Source: Wolfiporia cocos (Eukaryota; Basidiomycota; Agaricomycetes; Polyporales; Phaeolaceae). Taken from it: a DNA stretch of 64,000 bases. Position 1 is the first letter of the stretch. Every line of letters begins with the position of its first letter. Below the pieces are notes generated by a model. The model was given only the letters and a program-made list of their open reading frames with translations, searched no databases and had not been told where the DNA came from. The stretch is taken from positions 992,001-1,056,000 of the forward strand of contig JACCLO010000005.1 in NCBI GenBank assembly GCA_029448655.1. Direction: 5' to 3'. Positions 25,531 to 36,640 of this stretch are shown here, one piece after another. The position numbers were made by a program, and so were the translations under genes.

Positions 25531-25891
25531 TGTCACAAGCCGATTTCATTCAGTTAGCCAACGACTGAACGACAGCCCTCATCTTATCTAAGCGCCCGCC
25601 TAGTATCACGTGCAAGGACTCCGAACACCCCACACGTGCCTAGTCAGACCCCGGACACTCTTCTCTCGGCTCTACCCCTAGGATAGGGTTATAACGGACT
25701 ATTAGCTTATGTAATACTGTACAGTAGCCAAACATGTACAAACACCTAGATAGCATATATACTGGCCTGACGAGCAGGGAGTACCCCAGACTCGTCTTGG
25801 CCTTTACTGCCTTGAGTAGCCTCAGATCAGGAAGTCGCTTCCACGCGATTACACTTCCCCTGAGAAGTTGCTTGAGAACATGCTTGTGTCA
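25531..25891 (+). repeat. Gypsy 5' LTR
   Basis: 361 bp, beginning TGTCACAAGCC and ending TGCTTGTGTCA. It matches the 3' LTR except for one T/C and one A/G transition. Promoter elements are expected here but none is clearly marked. Confidence 0.95.
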
Positions 25892-26661
25892 TAAGACGAG
25901 TCTCCCCCCCGCTCTGAGTTCATTCCAGAGCAACCCCGGCGCACTAGGGGCAAAGTGCACTTCTCTTTCGCCCTCGTTTGACTTTTGTCATCTGGGCACG
26001 TGATTAGTTATCCACACCCGTCTCATCCCAGGGTCAAGGGATTCGAGTTCTGGGGGCCACTTGTGAACAGCGTGTAGGGGACCACTCCTACCGTTGTCTC
26101 TAAGCTACTGAGCCACCGTCGTGCAACGCGGCGTAAAGGCTTTGGGTTCTATCCCCACCGTAGTAGTTGTGTACCCGACGCATAATAATCAAAAGCGTTA
26201 AGGGGCCCTACGGCAGTTTACAGAGGCACTGGGCACCTATTTACCCGCATTACCGCGGCACGTACGAGCATTACCGCTCCCCCGTCACTATACAACCCAG
26301 CGCCCCACCAGGCGGCTGAAGAGGCGCGACACAGCCTGTCCATACGGCCACTTGGCCAAATTACGTTTTAGTTTTTACACGCCCCATCCCAGGCGGATAG
26401 TTCCTGTCCCCCCGGTATCCCGAATTAGCTTCGGGGCTGGACGAGGGTTCAGAGGCAGAGTTTCCTTGCCGGCTTTGGGCTGAAAACCCCTTAGCGTTTC
26501 TTGGCGCACTCCCGAAAAGGAGTGGACTCTGACAGAGGCGGACAACCGAAGTTTATAGTTACCACCCCGATCGCAGCTATAGGCTGATCCACAGTGGGCG
26601 GGTAGCGCTTCGAACGTCGCGGCCACTGCTTTTTTAATTTCTGTAAACACCCGTACATACA
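25892..26661 (+). other. Gypsy 5' leader
   Basis: Non-coding leader between the 5' LTR and the gag start codon. It contains C-rich tracts. I see no TGG-type primer-binding site at the usual place directly after the LTR. Confidence 0.6.
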
Positions 26662-28155
26662 ATGGCCGCACCACACAACCTTGACTACATCCGCGGCCCT
26701 CGGACCCCGCGCAACCCCTTCGACACCCCGGCCGACGTCCCGCTCCCCCCTTCGATTGACCCATTCCGACCGGGTCAATGGGTAAACTACCAGGTACACG
26801 GCCTTCCGGAGGACTTCGCCCTACTGTCGGTAAGGGATAGCATCCATGCTCCCCGAACCCCGGTAGAAGTCGCCCCGGTCCACACCGAGACAATAGGTGA
26901 ATACAACCCCGCCTGATCACTAGTCCTTGGCGGGTCGGTAGAGGACCAAGGCCCCGGAATCGAACGCCTCGACCAAGCGTTCCACCTGGCACGGGAACAG
27001 TCCAACACAATTCGCGGGGGCAGCCAACTGGGTCACATCGACTCACCCCTCGCGATGCAGTGGGCTTTCCCACCCAACCCGACGACCCACGACTTTGGCC
27101 TCCGGTGCCAAAACGTGGCCGCTACAATGGTTCAAACCGGGGTATGGAACGCCAACATGGGGGCCCGATTCCTGCGAGAAGCTCAACGGCTTCAAGCAGA
27201 CGCATTGGCAGCAGGCGACGCAGCATCAGTACATTCGCAGCGTCCCCCCCCAGTAAGGTCAGTACCCTCGGTTCCGGAAGAACGATTCCGGCCGGTAGAA
27301 AACTGGGTGAGATCCGTCCACATGGGATCTCCCCCACCGGTGAACTCGGCGACACGTCCGGCATCCAACGTAGGCTCCCGGCAGACCAACCCGTTCCTAC
27401 CAGGCTACACCCCCCCGGTCATCACCCCGCAGGTACCATATTCGGCAATGGCAGCAGCACCGGTCCCTCCGTCGGCTCCCCCCGCAAACGTGCACGCGAA
27501 CACCTGGAGAGCCGCGCCTCTCCAGGGAACACGGGCATCGATGTGGCGGCCCAAGAAACCGGCCAGCTCGCAGTGGGACGCGTACTCCATGCTCCCGGAG
27601 CCACAGCCGGACCCACGGTACAAGTCAAAGGTGCGGGAACCGGAAGCATTCACGGGCGACAACTTCATCCCGTGGGTGGTGAGGCTAAAGGTGTACATCG
27701 ACGACAACCGGCCCCTTCTTTTTACGGACAGCAAAAAGATCGGTACTGCGATCTCGCTGATCAGGGGCCCTAAGGTCGACGCCTGGGTAACGGCTTTTAC
27801 GCGAGAACACTATCGCGACGGTCAATGGCATATGAGCTGGCTTCGATTCATCTGGGAACTACACCAGAAGTTCGACGACCCCGACTTGGAAAAGAAGTCG
27901 GCGGTCGCGGCCGAGAAGCTTACCATGTCAATCGGCAAAGGCGAAGAGTACTTCCAGGAATTGGAAAGACTCCTCTCGGAGGCAAAATACGACAAGGAGA
28001 ACCAGATAGTACATCGCTGGGTCACTGCCGCCATCCCAAAGGAGATCTACACCGCCGTACACTCTGCCTTCGTCGCCGCCACCGTCAACGATAAGTCGCA
28101 GCGAGGATACAACGTCCAGATTCCGGAGGATTACCAATCCTGGAAACAGGCAATC
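26662..28155 (+). pseudogene. Gypsy gag region, interrupted
   Basis: The frame starts at ATG 26662 and encodes a Pro-rich N-terminus. It is cut by one in-frame TGA at 26914-26916, but remains open in the same frame on both sides. It continues with the Gag core (AFTGDNFIPWVVRLKVYI, then a helix-rich domain with WLRFIWELHQKF) to the solo LTR insertion at 28156. In the present sequence translation would stop inside the solo LTR at 28174-28176. Gag forms the intracellular particle of the retroelement. With two interruptions this copy cannot make normal Gag-Pol by itself. Confidence 0.85.
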
Positions 28156-28734
28156 TGTCACAAATTATTCCACTAATAGTTTGTACTCCCTCGCTATAGG
28201 ACGCACGCGCGGCGCTAGGCGTACGCCGCGCCTCTGCGCTGTAGCCACCTCCAGCGCCTCCCAGATATTGCAGGTCACCTGGTCGTATGGTTAGCGCTGT
28301 AGGGTAGCGCGCGCCTCAGGTACTGTCACTAATGGTCACATTGTTATATGTCTCGTTACCTAGCACATGACCCAGTAGATAGCGGTGCACAGACCACATC
28401 TTTAGGGCTGGCTCGGTAGTAGATACAAGCATGTAGTAGATACAAGCATGTAGATAATACGACGAGATGTGGGCTTACACCCCATCTCTCAGATTCTCGA
28501 CAATGGTGTAATACCCTTTCTCGCTTATCGCTGTGTGACCTACTGGCCCGGGGCCCGTATCTCTCCTACCTTGACTGTGAGGTTATCAGCTATGTCGGCG
28601 TACACTAGGAATGCGGGGGCACCCCATCCATGTAGCCTCTGCGCTCACCTCTGGTTGGTGCCTTATGGCCTCGATTGTAGGCCTGTATGGATCCCCCTGA
28701 GCCCAGGGGTCGCACAGACAGTGAGTCTGTGTCA
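28156..28734 (+). mobile_element. Solo LTR, family A copy 2, inside gag
   Basis: A 579-bp LTR, TGTCACAAATTATTCC to GTCTGTGTCA, flanked by the 5-bp target duplication CAATC (28151-28155 and 28735-28739). It is the relative of the LTR at 1970-2546. Removing the LTR and one CAATC restores a single open frame from gag into pol, which proves that the insertion came after the gypsy element was intact. Confidence 0.95.
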
Positions 28735-28739
28735 CAATC

Positions 28740-31700
28740 CTCCGCACGGACAACGCCATGCGACGACTCCGCGATGAGGAAAAGCTGCGCCACGAAAAGG
28801 GAACATCATCGGGTACCGACAAAGGAAAAAGTCGGTCAACATCGTCATCGGAACAGGCGCCGCGGAAAGAATACTCCGTGGAGGAGAAGGCCAACCTCCT
28901 CAAGAGAATCTGCCACTCTTGCAAGAAAACGCAGGCAGAGCAGCCCGGCAAAGGCTGCAACAAACCGACTTGGCACCAACCCAACTGGAGGCCCCGAGCA
29001 GCCACCAGCGGAGGGAACACCGGTGCCGGTCCATCCGTACCAGCACGGACAAGGCAGGCCGTTGAAGCAGGGAATGATGCTCCGAAGGTCCTAGGCGAAG
29101 TCAGCCAGGAGGATTTCATCCGAATGGTTGCAGCCTGGGCTAAGGAGAACCCTGAGGCCGCAAAAGAAGCTGGACTCAACCAGGTACGTCCCTCCCCCTC
29201 TAACCGTTTCTCAGTCCTGGAAATAGAAGAAACAGTAAATAGTGACTCTGCATCTGCCACGGAGGAGACCGATCCGGTTGATGGACTTTATGGGCTTGGA
29301 ACCGGGGCCCTGATATTTGACTACATATCTGTACCACGTTCAGTAGACAGGGACCATAGTGACGACGACGATGCTTCAACATGCTCGTCGGATTCGTTTG
29401 TAACAGCCTCGGAGGAGCCTCCCTCTGGAGCTTGGCGGGAGGAAAATACCGTGCTTAATTCCTCCATTAACAATGTAAACTATGTACCCATGGACGTAGA
29501 CCCGGTTGCGGACCCTGATGTGACGATGGCAGACGCATCAGGGCCCGCGGTCAAGAAAAAGACCGTAAAGAAAATGCGGCGTAGACGTGCCAAGACGAAG
29601 GCAGTCACGCTTGACATCTACCTAGACCACCCCCGCGCGATAGCACCCGAGCAAAAGACCGCCGGGGCCGCGGGGTACGACCTACACTCTGCGGAGGAGG
29701 TCATTATACCGAACGGAAAGCGTGTCACCGTTAGCACGGGCATCAAGATCAGGATGCCCGACGGTGTATACGGCAGAATAGCCCCACAATCCGGACTCGC
29801 CCTCAGGGGAGTCGACGTGGAAGCCGGTGTAGTAGACGAGGACTACACCGGGGTACTAAAAGTCATACTAAATAATCAAACTGGAACAGATTATTTGGTC
29901 GAGTATGGAGACAGGATAGCTCAGTTCATACTCGAATGCAATATGACACCCGACACGCGCATCGTCAAGAACATTCGGGAAACCACGCGCGGTACAGCGG
30001 GCTTCGGCTCTACCGGAGAGAAACTCCGAGGAAATGTAGTGGTAATCCAAACGGGAAAACGGGGAAAGCAGATCGAAGTACCGATCACTCTCCACCGCCC
30101 TGACGGACACGCCCTCTTCACGAAAGCGTTGATAGATTCTGGTTCTACTGGATCAGTAATCAGTCACGCCTACGTCGAGGAACATAGACTCGAACAGATC
30201 CCGCTAGACCGACCCGTCAAGCTGTACAACGCAGACGGTAGTACCAATGCTGCGGGCAAGATGACGCACTACGTCGAACTCCAGATGCAGATCGACACAC
30301 ATCTGGAGACACGCAAGTTCCACGTCACGGAGCTAGTCTCCGCCGACATTTTCCTCAGCTTCGATTGGTTGGAAGACCACAACCCAACCATCGACTGGAA
30401 GAAACGCCGGATCACCTTCACCTGCGACTGTGAACATGAGCAGATCGAGGAAGGCGATCACATTTATTACATTTTCGCTGACGCCTGGATCAGAAACAGG
30501 GAAGAATGCAGAGCGGACATCGCGGAGCGAGTACGCGCTACGAAGGCAACCGAGATCGCCATCGCAGCCGGAAAAACCACGGAAGCAAAAGCCTTTGAGG
30601 AGGTAGTCCCCGAGTACCTACACGACTTTCGAGACGTGTTTGAGGAAAAGGAATTCGACAACCTCCCTGAACGGCGACCGTGGGATCACGCAATTGAACT
30701 GCTGCCCAATTCCGAACCATACGCTGGCAAGATCTACGCGCTCTCCCCCAGGGAGCAGGAGGCGCTAGATGATTTCCTAGAAGAACAGCTACGAACCGGA
30801 CGCATACGGCCGTCCAAGTCACCATGGGGGGCACCATTCTTCTTCATCAAAAAGAAGGATGGGAAACTGAGACCCATACAAGATTATCGGAAATTGAACC
30901 AGATGACCAAGAAGAACCGGTACCCGCTCCCATTGATCACGGAGCTGCTCAACAAGCTGAAAAGAGCTAAGTACTTCTCAAAATTGGACATTCGTTGGGG
31001 ATATACAAATGTCAGAATCAAAGAAGGCGACGAGGAAAAAGCCACCTTCATCACTAATCGGGGGCTCTATGAGCCATTAGTGATGTTCTTCGGGATGTGC
31101 AATGCACCAGGCACATTCCAAGCTTTGATGAACGACATTTTCCGAGATCTCATAATGACGGGCAAAGTCATTGTATACCTAGATGATATCCTTGTTTTCA
31201 CTGAGGACGAGGCGGAGCACAAAGAGATCCTGCGCAAGGTGCTCCTCGTCCTCCGTCAAAACAAGCTTACGTGTAAACCAGAGAAATGCGAATTCATGAA
31301 AAGCGAAGTCGAATATCTCGGGCATATAATCTCTCACGGGCAGATCCGTATGGACCCCGCGAAGGTAGCTGCAGTAGCCGATTGGCCAGCACCTCGGAAC
31401 AAGAAAGAAGTGCAGTCCTTCATCGGATTTGCTAACTTCTACCGGAGATTTATACCCAAGTTCTCCACGGTAGCTCGCCCACTGATCAATCTGACAAAAG
31501 ACACAGAATGGCAGTGGGGTACAACGGAACTCGAGTGCTTCAAGAAACTGAAAAAGATCTTTATCGAAGCACCCGTGTTAGGTATTCCAAACGACGATGA
31601 CCCCTTCCGCATCGAGGCAGACTCTTCAGACTTCGCAACTGGAGCCTGCCTCATGCAGAAGCAGGAAGGCGTGTGGAAACCCATCGCGTACCAGAGTAAG

Positions 31701-33965
31701 ACGATGATACCGGCAGAACGTAACTATGAGATATACGATCGAGAGTTACTCGCTATCATGCGCGCCCTAGACGAATGGTGCCATTTCGTAATGGGCGCGA
31801 AGCACCCTGTAGAAGTACTGACGGACCACAAGAACTTAGAATATTTTAAGACTCCACAGAAAATTAATCCGCGACAAGCCCGGTGGATGACGGAACTTGC
31901 CGAGTATGACCTACATCTCGTGCACATCCCCGGCAAAACCAACGGAAGGGCCAACGGGCTTTCCCGAAGAAGTGACCACGGCAACGACAAAGGTCATCTC
32001 GAAGGGCAAGTCGTCCTGAAGCCACACCTATTCATCGAAGATAGCGCAGAAAGGCTGCGATCCTCCTTCTATACTGTAGTCAAAGGGATAACCTACGACG
32101 AAGTAAAGGAGAGGGTCAAAGTGGAAGCCGCTCTCTACGAAGGAAAGGGAGGAGTAGAAGCAGGGGAAACGACCGAGGACGGTCTGCGATTTAGGAGGGG
32201 GAGGATGATCATTCCCCGAGACGAAGAACTAATAGGAAAAATCATTTCTTCGTTCCACGACACGGTTTCGGCAGGACACCCTGGCACAGAAAACACGTAC
32301 ACTGCTATACACCGACACTACTGGTGGCCAAAGATGAGAAAAGACATCCGCCAGTACGTGAAAGCATGTATCAAGTGTCAGGCAGCCAAACCGGACAGAT
32401 CCAAACGCGCGGCCCCACTCAACCCGAACCCCACTCCGTCACACAACTGGGAGAACATTTCCGTAGACATGATCACGGGACTCCCAGCTTCCAAGGGTCG
32501 CGACGCCATTATTGTAGTAGTAGATATGAAGTCCAAGGACTATGTAGCTGTACCAACAACGACAAAGTTAACGGCCGAAGGATGGGCCAACATATTTATC
32601 GATAAAGTCTACGCCTTACATGGATTGCCGAAGAAGATATTCAGCGACAGAGGACCACAGTTCGTTGCGGAGTTCATCAAGGACGTTTATCGAAGGTTAG
32701 GGATAGAAGGGAATCCTAGTACGGTGTTCCACCCGCAGACAGACGGGCAGACGGAACGAATGAACCAGGAACTGGAAATATACCTACGATTATTTATTAA
32801 TGACACACATACCAACTGGCCGGACCTACTCCCGCTAGCGGCATTTGCGTATAAATGTCATGTACACAGTAGTACGGGCTACAGCCCCTTTTACCTTACG
32901 CACGGATACCACCCTTTCACAGGAGTAGAGGGACTCGAGCAAGAAGAGGGGGTAGCACGGGACTGGGTCGAACACATGCACGAGATCTCAAAGCGTGCGT
33001 CACAGAACCTGGACAAAGCCAAACTCCGCATGAAGGAATACTACGATAGGAAACGAGCATCGACACTATCGTATTCCGAAGGAGACATGGTATGGGTAGA
33101 CGGCCGAAACATCAACATGGGCCACCCTACCAAGAAGCTAGACTCCAAGAGGTTCGGACCGTACAAGGTGACGAAGAAAGTCGGACATGGAGCATACGAA
33201 TTGGACCTCCCCGCAGACATGCGCGGAATATACCCCGTCTTTAACGAGGTCCTATTACTACCGTATCATGCCCCGGCTTTCCCCAATCAGGACCACAAAG
33301 TCAGGACAGAAAGCAATGACGCTCGCAGACCTCTCCGGATCCTCGCATCCAGAGAAGACCGAGGGCGAGTCGAGCTAGAAGTCGAGTGGTCCGATGGGAC
33401 TACGACATGGGAACGCAAGCGAGGATTGACCCCTTTCCAAGACCTAGTCACCAAGTTCTTCGAAGCTAGACCATCCGCCCCAGGCAACCAGTGGAGAAAC
33501 CGAAACACTGGCTGGAATCACTCTGAAACCAAGTGGGACTCAGAATGGGAGGACTTCGAACGAAAGGCTAAGGAAATGGGTCTTAGGGAGAACCCGAAGG
33601 AGTTCATCATATACGACGACATAGACAACACTCTTCTGATCAAAGGCAACGTACCATTCTACGCCTACGAAAAGAAACTTGTCGCCCGTAACTTCTGGTT
33701 CTGCGATCCACGCACTCGAGTAATGCAATATGGAATACGAGTTGGACAACCAGTAGAATCCACTATACCTGAGTCAAAAGGATACTGGATCTACCCGGTC
33801 CTAAACACGCTCCAACTAGCCAACCCCCATATCTGCAAGAAACTCGTAGACCACCCATGTCACGTCGACCAAACCATGTACAAGGTGATTGCTGGGCGTG
33901 GGGACACGCAGCTAGAAGAGGGGGTACTGTCACAAGCCGATTTCATTCAGTTAGCCAACGACTGA
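28740..33965 (+). CDS. Gypsy Pol polyprotein: dUTPase-PR-RT-RNaseH-IN
   Basis: Numbering is from the Met at 28758 (1735 residues). An unusual Cys cluster (CHSC..GCNKPTWH) lies near residue 53. A trimeric-type dUTPase spans about 283-410 with all five motifs: AGYDLHS, APQSGLA, GVVDEDYTG, DRIAQ and GTAGFGSTG. The protease has IDSGS near 458. Reverse transcriptase has KLDI and YLDDILVF near 805. RNase H begins at IEADSS near 950. Integrase has the H-x3-7-H...C-x2-C finger, then VVVDMKS, SDRGPQF and the final Glu in GQTERMNQE. A GPY-type module (RFGPYKV, near 1470) and a chromodomain-like segment (VEVEWSDGTTTWE, near 1540) follow. About 150 further residues, of unknown role, extend into the 3' LTR. 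The domain order marks a chromovirus-like Ty3/gypsy element. Confidence 0.92.
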   Translation, partial: LRTDNAMRRLRDEEKLRHEKGTSSGTDKGKSRSTSSSEQAPRKEYSVEEKANLLKRICHSCKKTQAEQPGKGCNKPTWHQPNWRPRAATSGGNTGAGPSVPARTRQAVEAGNDAPKVLGEVSQEDFIRMVAAWAKENPEAAKEAGLNQVRPSPSNRFSVLEIEETVNSDSASATEETDPVDGLYGLGTGALIFDYISVPRSVDRDHSDDDDASTCSSDSFVTASEEPPSGAWREENTVLNSSINNVNYVPMDVDPVADPDVTMADASGPAVKKKTVKKMRRRRAKTKAVTLDIYLDHPRAIAPEQKTAGAAGYDLHSAEEVIIPNGKRVTVSTGIKIRMPDGVYGRIAPQSGLALRGVDVEAGVVDEDYTGVLKVILNNQTGTDYLVEYGDRIAQFILECNMTPDTRIVKNIRETTRGTAGFGSTGEKLRGNVVVIQTGKRGKQIEVPITLHRPDGHALFTKALIDSGSTGSVISHAYVEEHRLEQIPLDRPVKLYNADGSTNAAGKMTHYVELQMQIDTHLETRKFHVTELVSADIFLSFDWLEDHNPTIDWKKRRITFTCDCEHEQIEEGDHIYYIFADAWIRNREECRADIAERVRATKATEIAIAAGKTTEAKAFEEVVPEYLHDFRDVFEEKEFDNLPERRPWDHAIELLPNSEPYAGKIYALSPREQEALDDFLEEQLRTGRIRPSKSPWGAPFFFIKKKDGKLRPIQDYRKLNQMTKKNRYPLPLITELLNKLKRAKYFSKLDIRWGYTNVRIKEGDEEKATFITNRGLYEPLVMFFGMCNAPGTFQALMNDIFRDLIMTGKVIVYLDDILVFTEDEAEHKEILRKVLLVLRQNKLTCKPEKCEFMKSEVEYLGHIISHGQIRMDPAKVAAVADWPAPRNKKEVQSFIGFANFYRRFIPKFSTVARPLINLTKDTEWQWGTTELECFKKLKKIFIEAPVLGIPNDDDPFRIEADSSDFATGACLMQKQEGVWKPIAYQSKTMIPAERNYEIYDRELLAIMRALDEWCHFVMGAKHPVEVLTDHKNLEYFKTPQKINPRQARWMTELAEYDLHLVHIPGKTNGRANGLSRRSDHGNDKGHLEGQVVLKPHLFIEDSAERLRSSFYTVVKGITYDEVKERVKVEAALYEGKGGVEAGETTEDGLRFRRGRMIIPRDEELIGKIISSFHDTVSAGHPGTENTYTAIHRHYWWPKMRKDIRQYVKACIKCQAAKPDRSKRAAPLNPNPTPSHNWENISVDMITGLPASKGRDAIIVVVDMKSKDYVAVPTTTKLTAEGWANIFIDKVYALHGLPKKIFSDRGPQFVAEFIKDVYRRLGIEGNPSTVFHPQTDGQTERMNQELEIYLRLFINDTHTNWPDLLPLAAFAYKCHVHSSTGYSPFYLTHGYHPFTGVEGLEQEEGVARDWVEHMHEISKRASQNLDKAKLRMKEYYDRKRASTLSYSEGDMVWVDGRNINMGHPTKKLDSKRFGPYKVTKKVGHGAYELDLPADMRGIYPVFNEVLLLPYHAPAFPNQDHKVRTESNDARRPLRILASREDRGRVELEVEWSDGTTTWERKRGLTPFQDLVTKFFEARPSAPGNQWRNRNTGWNHSETKWDSEWEDFERKAKEMGLRENPKEFIIYDDIDNTLLIKGNVPFYAYEKKLVARNFWFCDPRTRVMQYGIRVGQPVESTIPESKGYWIYPVLNTLQLANPHICKKLVDHPCHVDQTMYKVIAGRGDTQLEEGVLSQADFIQLAND
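33914..33927 (+). other. Polypurine tract of the gypsy element
   Basis: The sequence AGAAGAGGGGGTAC lies directly before the 3' LTR, where the plus-strand primer of reverse transcription is expected. It also codes for the end of Pol. Confidence 0.75.
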
Positions 33966-34288
33966 ACGACAGCCCTCATCTTATCTAAGCGCCCGCCTAG
34001 TATCACGTGCAAGGACCCCGAACACCCCACACGTGCCTAGTCAGACCCCGGACACTCTTCTCTCGGCTCTACCCCTAGGATAGGGTTATAACGGACTATT
34101 AGCTTATGTAATACTGTACAGTAGCCAAACATGTACAAACACCTAGATAGCATATATACTGGCCTGACGAGCAGGGAGTACCCCAGACTCGTCTTGGCCT
34201 TTACTGCCTTGAGTAGCCTCAGATCAGGAAGTCGCTTCCACGCGATTACACTTCCCCTGAGAAGTTGCTTGAGAACGTGCTTGTGTCA
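33928..34288 (+). repeat. Gypsy 3' LTR
   Basis: 361 bp, nearly identical to the 5' LTR. The last 12 codons of the pol frame and its stop lie inside this LTR. Confidence 0.95.
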
Positions 34289-34357
34289 GGCTTAAGTCGG
34301 CTCGGCCAGGCCCGGCTCACGGCTTTGAGCCATGCTTTGCACATCACTATTCCAGAG

Positions 34358-35959
34358 TGCCTTGTACCATTCCATGGAGAGGAGGTGAGGGTCGTATGGC
34401 GGAACATTAGGCTCTTCGCATCGAAGGATGTTGTTGACCTGAAGGGTGACAGAATGGGTGGGGACGAAGATATGGGGAGGTGCGTTTAAGATGTTGCCCC
34501 ACAGTTCGGGGCCAGCAGGTTGAGAATAAATTGGTCCTTCCATAGGACCAGCAGGTTGTTCGTAGATAGGTCCCTCCATAGGACCGGCAGGTTGGTCGTA
34601 CAGGGGTTTCTCGAGGGGGCCATGTCAGACCGAGCCCAGACACAAGAGGACTGAGTAGGATGTTACTTGATTTAAACCAAGCTGGGGATCAGACTTGGTG
34701 GATTTCTACTATATATACATGAGTCTGTGTGTGTCCCTATGTGTCATGCATACCTGTAATGGTTTAATGGTGTCTGGGTAGTGAACTAGAGCTAATATAC
34801 TTTGTTAGACCTTTGTTAAGGGTTTCTGGGAATTGTAACAGGTGTGATATAACTGGGGATCTGTGATGTGTGGTAACCATGTGTATCTACTGATCCCTGA
34901 ATTGTGATTGAGTTAGAATTATATGAATGCTTCCTGGAATGTATAGGTGGTTCTGATATTCTCAGGAATACTTCTGTGAAGTATGAACTAATGAAAGAAG
35001 CAAACTTAGTTCTTGTGTGGCTTTTGACTAAATATATCTCTGGAAGATCAGGAACTTGTTAAACCTTATGTTTGAATGTCACCTTGTGGTAGCCTTGTGG
35101 TACTGGGATTATTAGAATGTTTCCTAGGGCTTCTGGTGTGTTGTGATAGTGGTATGGAATTTATTGGTTCGTCTTCTTGGGGCTTTTTGTGATAAAGGGA
35201 TTTATTGGTGTTATTGCTTTATGGGTTTTATTGGAGGGTTTAGATGGATTTGGATTGTCTTTGAATTGAATTGTATGAGATGTGAGTTGGTTTTGAATTT
35301 ATTATGACTGGTTCTTGAAATCCTGACAGGCCAATAGGGTGGTTGTAAAGTGGTGGCTTGAGGAGGAATTCGACGGTGTTGACAGAGTCGACAGAGTGAT
35401 GAGTGGGGGTGGGTGATGGGGTATGAGGAGGTGTAGGTTGTGGGGATGGTGTTTGAGGTGGCATCTTGGGACGATTTGGAACCCAGTGGAGATGCGGTTC
35501 GAGCTTCTTTGGGGTGGTCCAGATGGTGTGTTTGAAAACGTGTTTGAGGTGAGGCGTGGATGGAGTGGTGCATGGCTTAGGGGTGGAAGGCGTGGGAAGC
35601 GTGGGCAAAGGGTTGTTGAACATAGGTGCTAGGAGTGAGGTGAGGTGTAGCGCAAGGTTGTTGACGTCCTGCTGCAAAGTGAGCAGGGAAGGGAGTTCAG
35701 TGTGGGCCAATTCATTGGCACCATGGGTGATTGTGGTGAGGAGGTAGGATACATGCGTCTTCCAAAGAGGAAGAGCGTAGGTCGATGGTGTGGTTTCATG
35801 TGCCTGGTGGATGCTTTGGATGGCATTGAAAAGTAGGTCAAATGCAAAGGTAGCGGGGGTTATGTTGGCAGGAGCCCTCTGGGTGTTGCTGATGGTACGT
35901 TGGGTGTTCATGGTAGGGGGGACGGTGCATAGGGGTTGGTGTGTAGGGGGACAGTACAT
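34358..35959 (-). pseudogene. Unrecognised gene, 5' pieces upstream of the hAT insertion
   Basis: A minus-strand frame (35959 to about 35240) encodes a helix-rich N-terminal half, with an alternative start at Met near 35908, and a Thr/Pro-rich second half. After about 600 bp of AT-rich sequence, a second frame (about 34640-34358) carries three imperfect copies of a PAGPMEGPIY unit and a conserved-looking block ending LLSMEWYKAL at the hAT target site. It continues in frame at 23320-23044. I recognise no domain. This may be an accessory gene of the unit between the 17-bp repeats, or a captured host gene. Confidence 0.45.
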
Positions 35960-36003
35960 GAGCGCCTAAGGTGATGGTGGTGGTAAGAGAGAAAGGAGGG
36001 TCG

Positions 36004-36318
36004 TCATGTGATCAATGTGATAATGATCCAAAGCATTCTGCTCGGATCACATCTGCCTGGTTGGAGAAAAATAAGCTGTGGATGCTTCCATGGCCATCAC
36101 AGAGCCCTGATATGAACATCATCAAGCATGTTTGGGCACATCTGAAGGCACAAGTGCAAAAAAGGGTGCCACAGCCAGGGTCTGCTGAAGCTTTATGGGA
36201 GGTTGTGCAGCAGGAATGGTATGGCATTGATACTGAATTTATTCAGTCACTCTATTGTAGTATGCCAAAGCGTGTAGGTATGCTAAAGACAGTCAAGGGA
36301 GGGTACACAGGCTACTAG
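36004..36318 (+). pseudogene. Tc1/mariner transposase C-terminal fragment
   Basis: The frame encodes the DDE-superfamily motif DNDPKHSA (second catalytic Asp) and then LPWPSQSPDMN, followed by IIKHVW. In active Tc1 transposases the third acidic residue lies in the Pro-Ile-Glu-x-x-Trp position; here it is Lys, so catalysis would be lost. The N-terminal DNA-binding part and first Asp are missing, and the coding sequence begins next to the right copy of the 17-bp direct repeat. It belongs to the outer mariner shell. Confidence 0.85.
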
Positions 36319-36640
36319 TATTTAGTTTTTTTTGTCTTGCAGAGCACGTAGGACAGCGAATTTGGTAGATACGCTTTGGGCGCTTCTGGCGGTATTACCT
36401 AGTCTTGCAGCTCAATAACCAGAAATGCCCCCTCATTGGGGCAATCATTCGTGGATAATACATACATTCAGTAACCTACGTAGTAGTACTAAGATTAACC
36501 TCAAAGCTCTGCGGGAAGCCCCCGAAGTACCGCACGAGGCGTCTGCCCAAATACTTTTGTACGTTACTGTACGACTACGTGGTGAGCTCGAGTCCTGGTA
36601 AAAGGGAAATGTATCTTTGTGATTAGGGCCGGTTGGTATG

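Larger units (their letters stand above)
25531..34288 (+). mobile_element. Full-length Ty3/gypsy LTR retrotransposon with dUTPase
   Basis: 8758 bp, flanked by a perfect 5-bp target duplication GGCTT (25526-25530, 34289-34293). The LTRs are 361 bp and differ at only two sites by eye, so insertion is recent. Gag and Pol lie in one reading frame (26662-33965), broken by a TGA at 26914-26916 and by the solo LTR at 28156-28734. It lies in a GC-rich subterminal repeat of the hAT element. A tRNA primer-binding site was not recognised next to the 5' LTR, whereas a polypurine tract precedes the 3' LTR. Confidence 0.95.
23321..34349. mobile_element. hAT-like non-autonomous element (host of the gypsy insertion)
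   Basis: Terminal inverted repeats TAGTGATGTGCAAAGC (23321 onward and, inverted, up to 34349) fit the TAG-x-G start of hAT elements. An 8-bp target duplication, TTCCGGAG/TTCCAGAG (23313-23320 and 34350-34357), has one mismatch and matches the hAT signature length. Subterminal regions are dense in GGCCCGGCTC-like units (23340-23460, 25430-25530, 34290-34340). Without the solo LTR, FB2 and the gypsy element it would be about 0.64 kb, close to the second copy at 36641-37751. No transposase is encoded. Confidence 0.85.
22578..36569. mobile_element. Tc1/mariner element, outer shell of a nested transposon stack
   Basis: Terminal inverted repeats start CAGTAACGTACAAAAGTA and continue about 10 further bases (left 22578-22605, right 36541-36569), each flanked by TA (22576-22577, 36570-36571). 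Removing later insertions leaves only about 750 bp: a left end of about 180 bp and a right part with a transposase fragment. It is thus a deletion derivative. The paralogous region at 43120-43209 runs through this site without the element (TT at 43154-43155 in place of TA). Confidence 0.88.
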